Positions 1 through 5,044 of a stretch of DNA of 5,044 bases are shown here, piece after piece. The stretch is from contig DORQ01000013.1 in assembly GCA_003514205.1 (NCBI GenBank), positions 4,166-9,209 of the forward strand, written 5' to 3'. Made by a program: the position numbers and the translations under genes. This DNA comes from Acidimicrobiaceae bacterium (lineage in GTDB: Bacteria; Actinomycetota; Acidimicrobiia; Acidimicrobiales; Microtrichaceae). Position 1 is the stretch's first letter, and each line of letters opens with the position of its first letter. The notes beneath the pieces are model-generated. The model was not told the DNA's origin. It did not search any database and was given only the letters and a program-made list of their open reading frames with translations.

Positions 1-51
1 ATCCCAGAAGGGCTCATATCCCAGCAGGGCTGACGTCCCAGCAGGGCTCAT
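1..51 (-). CDS. Possible 5' end of a downstream gene, cut by the window edge
   Basis: Reading the minus strand from position 51, an ATG overlaps the rarA stop as ATGA. The frame stays open for 17 codons to the window edge and reads MSPAGTSALLGYEPFWD. The other two frames of this stretch contain stops. ATGA overlaps are common between co-transcribed genes, so this could be the next gene of a rarA operon. There is no strong Shine-Dalgarno site, only a weak AGGGA just before the ATG. The same bases form a 17-bp tandem repeat, so the open frame could be accidental. I do not recognise the peptide. A second in-frame codon that could be read as a later start is not present in the visible part; the ATG at 15-17 is out of frame. 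Confidence 0.3.
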   Translation of the reverse strand, partial: MSPAGTSALLGYEPFWD

Positions 52-68
52 GTCCCTGGAGGGGGAAG
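1..68. repeat. 17-bp direct tandem repeat, three clear copies plus a degenerate fourth
   Basis: Units lie at 1-17, 18-34 and 35-51, on the pattern (A/G)TCCCAG(C/A)AGGGCT followed by CAT or GAC. Units 1 and 3 match at 15 of 17 positions, and units 1/2 and 2/3 at 14 of 17. A fourth stretch at 52-68 matches unit 3 at about 11 of 17 positions and lies inside the last codons of rarA. The period is not a multiple of three. The rarA stop codon (48-50) sits inside the third unit. The array may continue past the left edge of the window. Confidence 0.65.
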
Positions 69-1139
69 CAGCGGGGTGAGGTCGGCCCGCTCGAGTGCCT
101 CCACAACCTCACGTGACTTTGCTGCCCGAGCACAGACGAGTGCAGCGTGTGCCAATGCGTATCGGGCCTCCGGCATCCCCACGAATTCCACGGTGTCAGC
201 GGCTGCGACGGCCACCAGAAGAGCAGACCGGTCTGCGAGACCGATATCTTCAGAGGCGAAGATCACCAATCGTCTCGCCACAAACCGCGGATCTTCACCT
301 CGATCAAGCATCATCGCGAGCCAGGCAAGCGCCTGCTCTTCGTTTGAGGCGCGCAGATGCTTAATGAGCGCAGACGCAGCGTCGTAGTGCACCGTCCGAT
401 CGAAATACTTCAACCCTGCGCCAAGTGCTTCTTGCAGCACTGACTCATCAATTGCTCCGTCGCCACACAGGGCAGCAGCGGATTCCAACGTGGTGAGAAG
501 GCGGCGGCCATCGCCTTCCACACAGGCGATGAGCTGCGTTCGAGCCGTTGGAGTCATCTCACAACCCAGGAGCGCGCAGCCGCGATCAGCCAAGACAGCG
601 CACGCGTGATCGTCGAGGCTCTTCAATTCGAGAACCGTGCATCGAGATAGGAGTGGGCGGTTAATCGTTGCCCAAGGAGATTCGGTCGTGGCTCCGATCA
701 ACGTGAGCAGGCCAGTCTCGACCGAGGGAAGGAGCGCATCTTGTTGGGACCGGGTAAACCGGTGAATCTCATCCAAGAACAACACCGTTCGAGTTCCCTG
801 CGCCCCCAAACGCTGACGAGCAGCAGCAGCGATCTCACGAATGTCCTTGACCGTTGCTGACACTGCTGAAGCCATTTCGAGCTGCGCCCCGCTCTCCCGT
901 GCAACCAGCGCAGCAATAGTGGTCTTGCCAACCCCTGGCGGCCCCCACAAAACCACCGATCGCGGCGAATGGGCAGCGACCATGCGTTGCAGCGGCCGAC
1001 CCTTGCCCAAGAGGTGGTCTTGGCCGAGCACCTCATCGAGGCGGTGCGGTCGAAGCCGGTCTGCCAAGGGCCCACTGGAAGCGATCCGGTCCTCCGCCGC
1101 AGCGTCAAAGAGGTCGGGCGTATCACGGTGGGGTTTCAC
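48..1139 (-). CDS. rarA: Replication-associated recombination protein A (RarA/MgsA), C-terminally short
   Basis: AAA+ ATPase of the RarA/MgsA/WRNIP1 family, which acts at stalled replication forks and with single-strand DNA-binding protein. The 363 residues show the family start PLADRLRPHRLDEVLGQDHL (24-43), Walker A GPPGVGKTT (66-74), Walker B VLFLDEIHRF (119-128), sensor-1 region GATTESP (149-155, where the family usually has GATTENP) and LLSRC (163-167) with the arginine finger. The helical and tetramerisation region follows, with KYFDRTVHYD (244-253), GEDPRFVARRL (281-291) and ASEDIG (295-300). Family members are usually about 430-450 residues. This one stops soon after AKSREVVEAL and lacks the usual HLRD and GYRYPHDYPGG tail. 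The start is GTG at 1137-1139; no other start codon lies between it and the upstream in-frame stop. There is no clear Shine-Dalgarno site, and a TANNNT box sits 7 nt upstream, so a leaderless mRNA is possible. The gene is divergent from the 1163 gene. Family assignment is very secure. Confidence 0.95.
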   Translation of the reverse strand: MKPHRDTPDLFDAAAEDRIASSGPLADRLRPHRLDEVLGQDHLLGKGRPLQRMVAAHSPRSVVLWGPPGVGKTTIAALVARESGAQLEMASAVSATVKDIREIAAAARQRLGAQGTRTVLFLDEIHRFTRSQQDALLPSVETGLLTLIGATTESPWATINRPLLSRCTVLELKSLDDHACAVLADRGCALLGCEMTPTARTQLIACVEGDGRRLLTTLESAAALCGDGAIDESVLQEALGAGLKYFDRTVHYDAASALIKHLRASNEEQALAWLAMMLDRGEDPRFVARRLVIFASEDIGLADRSALLVAVAAADTVEFVGMPEARYALAHAALVCARAAKSREVVEALERADLTPLLPPPGT

Positions 1140-1146
1140 CGAAGCA

Positions 1147-1156
1147 ACTCTAGGCT
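1147..1156. promoter_or_regulatory. Candidate shared, divergent -10 element between rarA and the 1163 gene
   Basis: Only 23 bp separate the two divergent start codons. The plus strand has TAGGCT (1151-1156), 6 nt before the ATG at 1163. The minus strand has TAGAGT (complement of 1147-1152), 7 nt before the GTG at 1139. The two TANNNT boxes share the self-complementary TA at 1151-1152. These spacings would place transcription starts at or next to the first base of each start codon, which gives leaderless mRNAs. Both genes lack a convincing Shine-Dalgarno site, which fits this. I see no good -35 hexamer or extended -10 on either side, so this is inference from spacing and symmetry. Confidence 0.4.
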
Positions 1157-1162
1157 TGAACC

Positions 1163-1996
1163 ATGCTTCCTTACGTTCTGCTCTCGGTTGTCGCGTTCGG
1201 GGTCACGGTGGCGCTCTCGGTAGCTCGACTACGCCTCAAGCGTGGGCGCGTACAGGTTCAGCGCCGACTCCACGAGGAACGCACCAGCGCTGCACCTCCC
1301 AGCCCAACTGCCGACCTGTTCCGCTCATTGGGGGTCCCTGCCCCAGGCGAGCATCATCGGCTACCACTCGATGCAATCGACCTTGCCCCACTTGGTGGCC
1401 TCGGAGACGTTGGTGCACAGGCCCTTGATCCGACCGGCACGGTGGACGCCGGCGGGGCCGCAACATTGGACGAAATGCTCTCCGCGCTCGACCTTCCTGA
1501 CCGCTTTCGAATCTACCCAGATGCACCAGCGGGTTGTCGCTCCTTCACAACCATCATGGTGCCGGCAGTCACTCGAGCAGTACTCGATGAGTATCTCGAC
1601 AAGGGTGCGCTCAGCACGCTCTGGACCGATGCTTCAAACGCTGTGGTTCGACTCGGTCGAGCAACGATGATGCTGCGGATGAGTGAAATTGCCGATGCAA
1701 AGACAGGTCGACCGGGGACGCTGCTGGAATTCGAAGCCAACTCCGGATTTGGCGACCGGACACCGTCAGCTGAGCTCACACGGCAGGTCCGCGGGCCGCT
1801 CGGCACAGAACTGGTGCACGTTCCCCACCCCCAAGCTCCAGCACTGTTCGGACACAATCCGCCAGCCCAGATTCAGCACGACAGCGGCGACACCCAGACT
1901 TCAGAGCACCGGGTACCTACTCGGCAGCTCGCGGGAGTACCCGAAGTCCGAGCTCTGCCACCTGCGCGGGATCGAGATCCGTTGGCGCCTGAGTGA
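1163..1996 (+). CDS. Hypothetical protein with a single N-terminal membrane anchor
   Basis: I do not recognise the family of this 277-residue protein. Residues 3-20 (PYVLLSVVAFGVTVALSV) form one hydrophobic segment with no charge before it. The basic stretch ARLRLKRGRVQVQRR (21-35) follows, so by the positive-inside rule the rest should be cytoplasmic. Residues 40-65 look flexible and Pro/Ala-rich. Residues 100-190 look like a compact domain (DEMLSALDLPDRFRIYPD, then VTRAVLDEYLDKGALSTLW), with a single cysteine at 125. The tail from about 220 is rich in Pro, Gln and His. Codon choice looks like a real gene up to about 1850. The last 27 codons are antisense to the 3' end of aspS, an unusually long convergent overlap, so a frameshift or earlier true end is possible. 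It lies between aspS and rarA on the opposite strand. The ATG has at best a weak AGG 8 nt upstream and may be leaderless. Confidence 0.75.
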   Translation: MLPYVLLSVVAFGVTVALSVARLRLKRGRVQVQRRLHEERTSAAPPSPTADLFRSLGVPAPGEHHRLPLDAIDLAPLGGLGDVGAQALDPTGTVDAGGAATLDEMLSALDLPDRFRIYPDAPAGCRSFTTIMVPAVTRAVLDEYLDKGALSTLWTDASNAVVRLGRATMMLRMSEIADAKTGRPGTLLEFEANSGFGDRTPSAELTRQVRGPLGTELVHVPHPQAPALFGHNPPAQIQHDSGDTQTSEHRVPTRQLAGVPEVRALPPARDRDPLAPE

Positions 1997-3725
1997 GCGG
2001 ATCTGCTCCAGATTGAGTCTTCGGGAACGCAATGACTTCCCGGATGTTTTCCTCACCCAACAGAAGCGCCACGAGACGATCAATGCCGAACGCAAACCCG
2101 GCGTGAGGCGGTGGGCCAAACCGGAAGGCGTCAAGGAGGAATCCGAACTTCGCCTGCGCCTCCTCTGGGGAGATGCCAAGTAACTGGAAGATCTGCGTTT
2201 GGATATCGCCGCGATGAATTCGAACTGAACCCGACCCAAGTTCCCAACCATTGAGAACAAGGTCGTAGGCCTGGGACCGGACGTTCAAAAGCGCCCCAGG
2301 ATCCCCACCCTCAGCCACATCGCCAATCAGATGCAGATCCTCCGCGTGGGGCATGGTGAAGGGGTGGTGCGCCGAAACCGGATGCCCCGTCACCTCGTCG
2401 ATTGACTCAAAGAGCGGGAAATCAACAACCCAGAGGAAGTTCAGCCCACCCTCATCAACTGGCGGGCGTCCGATATCGAGCCGAATGAGGCCCAACACGT
2501 GACGGGCACGGGGTCGCTGGTCGGCCACGATCAGAACAAGGTCGCCCTCAGCCGCGTTGGTTGTGGCAATGATGCCGGAACACTCGGCCTCAGAGAGGAA
2601 CTTCGCGACTGGTGAATCGAGTATCACGCCGCCCGTCTCGCCTGGCTTGACCCGCATCCAGACGAGGCCTTTAGCACCCCAACGCTTTGCCTTGTCAGTC
2701 AGATCATCAAGGCGGCTTCGAGTGAACTCGGCTCCGCCCGGCACCAGAATGCCCTTGATGCACTCCGCCTTGAATGCGTTGAACTCAGTCGCTTCAAACA
2801 CCGGCGTGAGTTCAATGAGTTCCAAGCCGAAGCGCACATCTGGCTTGTCAGATCCAAAACGTTCCGCCGCCTCGAGCCACGTCATCTGGGCAATTTCTGG
2901 AATCTCTTCGCCACGCACGGCACGAACCACTGCCCGAATGGCCTCAGAGATGCACTCAAGAACGTCTTCTTGAGAAGCAAAACTCATCTCCGCATCGAGT
3001 TGCATGAACTCGAATTGGCGATCTGCTCTCAGATCCTCATCTCTGAGGCATCGGGCAATCTGGTAGTAACGATCAATTCCTCCAACCATGCACAGCTGTT
3101 TGAACAGCTGTGGCGACTGTGGAAGTGCGTAGAACGCTCCGGGCTTGAGGCGACTTGGCACCACAAAGTCACGCGCACCCTCTGGAGTTGACGCAATCAA
3201 CATCGGCGTCTCGACCTCGAGGAATCCTTGGCCCTCCATCGCAGATCGGATCGCGCTATTGACCTTCGCTCGTGTCCGGAGATTGCGCTGCATCTTGTCG
3301 CGGCGAAGGTCAAGGTAGCGGTGCCGCAAACGGATCATCTCATCGGTGTCGGTGCGGTCGTCGAGGGGAAACGGCGGAGGCTCAGCCTGCGACAAGATCT
3401 CGACCACGCAGTCTTTGATCTCGATGGCTCCGGTTGACATCGCCTCGTTCACGGTGCCCTCAAGGCGATGGCTGACACGGCCAGTCACCCGGATCACGTA
3501 TTCGCTCCGCAGTTCCGCCGCCCCATCCACGACACACTGAACCTTGCCGGTGTAGTCACGAAGATCCACAAAGGCAAGATGCTGCGAATGTTCGCGACGG
3601 GCGCTCACCCAACCACAGATTGACACGGTGGAACCAACATGTTCCTCCCGCAATTCGCCGCAGGTGTGCGTCCGCAATGCCGTCGCAAGACGTGGGACAG
3701 GCTGATGGGTAGCTGGGTCAGTCAC
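1917..3725 (-). CDS. aspS: Aspartyl-tRNA synthetase, bacterial type, probably non-discriminating
   Basis: Class IIb synthetase that attaches aspartate to tRNA(Asp) in the cytoplasm. The 602 residues include an N-terminal OB-fold anticodon-binding domain (about 18-115, with CGWVSARREH and FVDLRDYTG). The catalytic core has motif 1 (GFLEVETPML, 167-176), ATPEGARD-like STPEGARDFVVPSR (179-192), QSPQLFKQL (203-211) and motif 2 (CLRDEDLRADRQFEF, 226-240, with Arg228). The bacterial GAD insertion spans roughly 295-430. Later come GSVRIHRGD (499-507) and motif 3 HAGFAFGIDR (541-550, with Arg550). His46 and Gly90 match the pair linked to non-discriminating AspRS. The start is GTG, with AAGGA 4 nt upstream, 12 nt after hisS. 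An internal TTG at 3675-3677 would give the canonical N-terminus MRTHTCGEL but has no Shine-Dalgarno site. The 3' end overlaps the convergent 1163 gene by 80 bp. Confidence 0.97.
   Translation of the reverse strand: MTDPATHQPVPRLATALRTHTCGELREEHVGSTVSICGWVSARREHSQHLAFVDLRDYTGKVQCVVDGAAELRSEYVIRVTGRVSHRLEGTVNEAMSTGAIEIKDCVVEILSQAEPPPFPLDDRTDTDEMIRLRHRYLDLRRDKMQRNLRTRAKVNSAIRSAMEGQGFLEVETPMLIASTPEGARDFVVPSRLKPGAFYALPQSPQLFKQLCMVGGIDRYYQIARCLRDEDLRADRQFEFMQLDAEMSFASQEDVLECISEAIRAVVRAVRGEEIPEIAQMTWLEAAERFGSDKPDVRFGLELIELTPVFEATEFNAFKAECIKGILVPGGAEFTRSRLDDLTDKAKRWGAKGLVWMRVKPGETGGVILDSPVAKFLSEAECSGIIATTNAAEGDLVLIVADQRPRARHVLGLIRLDIGRPPVDEGGLNFLWVVDFPLFESIDEVTGHPVSAHHPFTMPHAEDLHLIGDVAEGGDPGALLNVRSQAYDLVLNGWELGSGSVRIHRGDIQTQIFQLLGISPEEAQAKFGFLLDAFRFGPPPHAGFAFGIDRLVALLLGEENIREVIAFPKTQSGADPLTQAPTDLDPAQVAELGLRVLPRAAE
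3091..3112. repeat. Perfect 10-bp inverted repeat with a 2-nt centre, inside aspS
   Basis: CACAGCTGTT (3091-3100) and AACAGCTGTG (3103-3112) are exact reverse complements around TG. The site encodes the conserved AspRS segment QLFKQLC, in which the codons CAG CTG occur twice. Protein conservation plus codon preference is therefore a sufficient explanation. In the mRNA a 10-bp stem with a 2-nt centre would have to open a pair or two to form a loop. Confidence 0.6.
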
Positions 3726-3740
3726 GGGTTCCTTACCTCA
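3726..3740 (-). promoter_or_regulatory. aspS ribosome-binding site spanning the hisS stop
   Basis: On the minus strand the hisS stop TGA (3738-3740) runs straight into GGTAAGGAACCC and then the aspS GTG. AAGGA (3730-3734) lies 4 nt before the start codon. A second match, GAGGT (3735-3739), overlaps the hisS stop codon 9 nt before the GTG. This is the clearest Shine-Dalgarno sequence in the window. It supports the GTG start over the downstream TTG, and suggests ribosomes finishing hisS can re-initiate on aspS. Confidence 0.7.
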
Positions 3741-5027
3741 AACAAGATCGGTGGCTATCGTACTGGCCCGGCGGAGTCGCTCGGCCAGCTCAGCTCGAGG
3801 GATCACCATCTGTTCCAGTTCAGAGCGAAGCGGGCGAAGCGTCACGGTCCCATCGCGAAGCTCATCTGAACCCAGAATCACGGCGAACTCGGCACCGGAA
3901 CGATCCGCTGCCTTCATTTGCGACTTTGGGCTTTTCCCAGGTGCCCGGTCCACGGAGAATCCCATTCGCCGCAAGCTCAAACACAGATCTCTGGCCTCGG
4001 AACCGTCGCCCCCGAACTCCACGACGAAGGCAGTCAACGAAGGTGCTGGCTGACCAAAGACCCCCTCTGCGTCGCAGGCCAACAGCACCCGCTCGACGCC
4101 AGTGCCGAACCCGAAACCCGGAGTTGCTGGACCTCCAAGGGCCTCCACGAGCCCGTCATAGCGACCTCCACCGCCAATGGTGGACTGGGCAGCATCGATC
4201 GCCTCGCTGATGATTTCGAACACAGTGTGGGTGTAATAGTCCAAACCCCTGACCAGCCGTGGATTGACCTCAAATGGAACACCTGCTGCGGCCAGGCCAT
4301 CGCACACTCGCGCAAACCGCGTCGCTTCATCCGGCGTGAGTTCCTCCACCAGCGTGGGAATCCCAACCAACGCGGCCTGGGTCTGTGGCCGCTTCGAGTC
4401 CAAGACACGAAACGGATGTTCCTCGATCTTCACCCGATCGGCTGGGTCCAGTTGATCGACACGATCACCGAGATACGCCTGGAGCCGTTCTGAATAGCGG
4501 GCACGAGTTGCTGGCTCGCCAATAGAGTTCAACTCAAGTCGAATCCGCCTCAGCCCCAACGCCTGGTAAAAGTCCCACAGCGCAACGATCAGCTCAACAT
4601 CAATGTCGCCATCTCCTGGCCCAAAGCATTCGGCCCCGAGTTGGTGGTGTTGGCGATAGCGGCCGGCCTGCGGTCGCTCATAGCGAAAATGCTGAGAGAA
4701 GTACCAGACCTTCCATGGGGGCGTTGGACGGTGTTGGATGAACGAGCGCGCCGCACCCGCGGTGGATTCTGGGCGCAGCGCCAGCGCTTGGCCATCGCGG
4801 TCCTCGAAGGTGTACATCTCCTTGGTCACAACATCGGTGCCCTCTCCAAGCCGGGCAAACACTTCCAGCTGCTCCACTACCGGGGTTGCCAGAAACTGGT
4901 ACCCGCACCGGCCGAGTTGGGTTCGAAACGTCTCGATGAGCAACTGCCAGCGCTCCGACTCAGGCGGAAGCAAATCGTGCATGCCTCGAATGGATTGAAA
5001 CTCAGAATGTCGGGCCACGGCGAGCAA
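3738..5027 (-). CDS. hisS: Histidyl-tRNA synthetase
   Basis: Class IIa synthetase that charges tRNA(His) with histidine, normally as a homodimer. The 429 residues show the N-terminal core RGMHDLLPPE (14-23), motif 1 region with LRPESTAGA (84-92, usually RPEGT), motif 2 FRYERPQAGRYRQHHQLGAE (114-133), HisA motif LVRGLDYYTHTVFE (258-271), HisB motif GGGGRYDGL (285-293) and motif 3 GFGFGTGVERVLL (304-316). The C-terminal anticodon-binding domain starts near 330 and includes GKSPKSQMKAADRSGAEFAV. Length is normal. The listed start is TTG at 5025-5027. GTG at 5016-5018 would give MARHSEFQSIRG and is at least as likely. The frame stays open to the window edge, so an upstream start outside the window cannot be excluded. 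No Shine-Dalgarno site is visible for either codon. It is the first visible gene of the hisS-aspS pair. Confidence 0.96.
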   Translation of the reverse strand: MLAVARHSEFQSIRGMHDLLPPESERWQLLIETFRTQLGRCGYQFLATPVVEQLEVFARLGEGTDVVTKEMYTFEDRDGQALALRPESTAGAARSFIQHRPTPPWKVWYFSQHFRYERPQAGRYRQHHQLGAECFGPGDGDIDVELIVALWDFYQALGLRRIRLELNSIGEPATRARYSERLQAYLGDRVDQLDPADRVKIEEHPFRVLDSKRPQTQAALVGIPTLVEELTPDEATRFARVCDGLAAAGVPFEVNPRLVRGLDYYTHTVFEIISEAIDAAQSTIGGGGRYDGLVEALGGPATPGFGFGTGVERVLLACDAEGVFGQPAPSLTAFVVEFGGDGSEARDLCLSLRRMGFSVDRAPGKSPKSQMKAADRSGAEFAVILGSDELRDGTVTLRPLRSELEQMVIPRAELAERLRRASTIATDLV

Positions 5028-5032
5028 CGGTA
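5027..5032 (-). promoter_or_regulatory. Weak candidate -10 box for a leaderless hisS transcript
   Basis: The minus strand reads TACCGT, a TANNNT match, 8 nt before the GTG at 5018 and touching the TTG listed as the hisS start. If used, transcription would begin at or near that GTG and exclude the TTG. A six-base degenerate match is weak evidence, and the 17 bp upstream that remain in the window show no -35 element. Confidence 0.15.
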
Positions 5033-5044
5033 GCTTGGCTGAGC

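Noticed and set aside
1..68. CRISPR array
   Set aside because: The 17-bp units follow each other directly with no spacers, and are too short and too variable for CRISPR repeats.
1140..1300. LexA/SOS box upstream of rarA
   Set aside because: No match to the actinobacterial CGAAC-N4-GTTCG type operator was found in the gap or in the first part of the divergent gene.
841..1428. 195-codon plus-strand open frame across the rarA start and the 1163 gene
   Set aside because: It is antisense to the conserved ATPase region of rarA and out of frame with the 1163 gene. Its product is low-complexity Arg/Ser/Pro-rich, typical of a shadow frame in GC-rich DNA.
1910..1943. Inverted repeat CGGGTAC / GTACCCG around the aspS stop as a possible bidirectional terminator
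   Set aside because: The 7-bp arms enclose a 20-nt loop with little inner pairing, and no T-run follows on either strand. Several such repeats are expected by chance in 5 kb.
1901..2260. 119-codon minus-strand open frame overlapping the end of aspS in another frame
   Set aside because: The aspS frame carries motif 3 and the conserved C-terminus through this stretch. The alternative frame has no recognisable features.
2557..2973. 138-codon plus-strand open frame inside aspS
   Set aside because: It is antisense to the GAD domain and motif-2 region of AspRS; its Ser/Arg-rich product is a shadow of that coding frame.
3918..4493. 191-codon plus-strand open frame inside hisS
   Set aside because: It is fully antisense to conserved HisRS sequence, with no ribosome-binding site and no protein-like composition.

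Overview
This is a bacterial chromosomal window of moderately high GC (about 58% by eye). It is densely coding, and three of its four main genes are housekeeping genes on the minus strand. Several features suggest an actinobacterium-like genome, possibly Acidimicrobiia: GTG/TTG starts, weak or absent Shine-Dalgarno sequences with TANNNT boxes close to start codons, and the gene set hisS, aspS, rarA. This placement rests on gene order and protein character only, with no database comparison.

Layout, read along the minus strand from the right edge: hisS (histidyl-tRNA synthetase, 3738-5027) is followed after 12 nt by aspS (aspartyl-tRNA synthetase, 1917-3725). The ribosome-binding site of aspS lies across the hisS stop, so the two look like a translationally linked operon. 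Next comes a plus-strand gene of unknown function (1163-1996). It encodes a protein with one N-terminal membrane anchor, and its 3' end overlaps the 3' end of aspS by 80 bp. Its start lies only 23 bp from the divergent start of rarA (48-1139, minus strand), which encodes a RarA/MgsA AAA+ ATPase. The rarA product is unusually short and lacks the conserved C-terminal tail of the family. At the left edge a 17-bp tandem repeat begins in the last codons of rarA. A possible next gene starts there with an ATGA stop/start overlap and is cut by the window.

Functionally, hisS and aspS charge tRNAs. AspRS carries the His/Gly pair associated with non-discriminating enzymes, so it probably also makes Asp-tRNA(Asn) for GatCAB. 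RarA acts at stalled replication forks. The orphan membrane protein has no recognisable link to either process. The 23-bp gap between rarA and the orphan gene holds two back-to-back TANNNT boxes that share one TA step, each spaced for leaderless transcription from the neighbouring start codon. I see no tRNA or rRNA gene, CRISPR array, insertion sequence, phage gene or defence system. Overall this is an ordinary core-genome region with a few local oddities.
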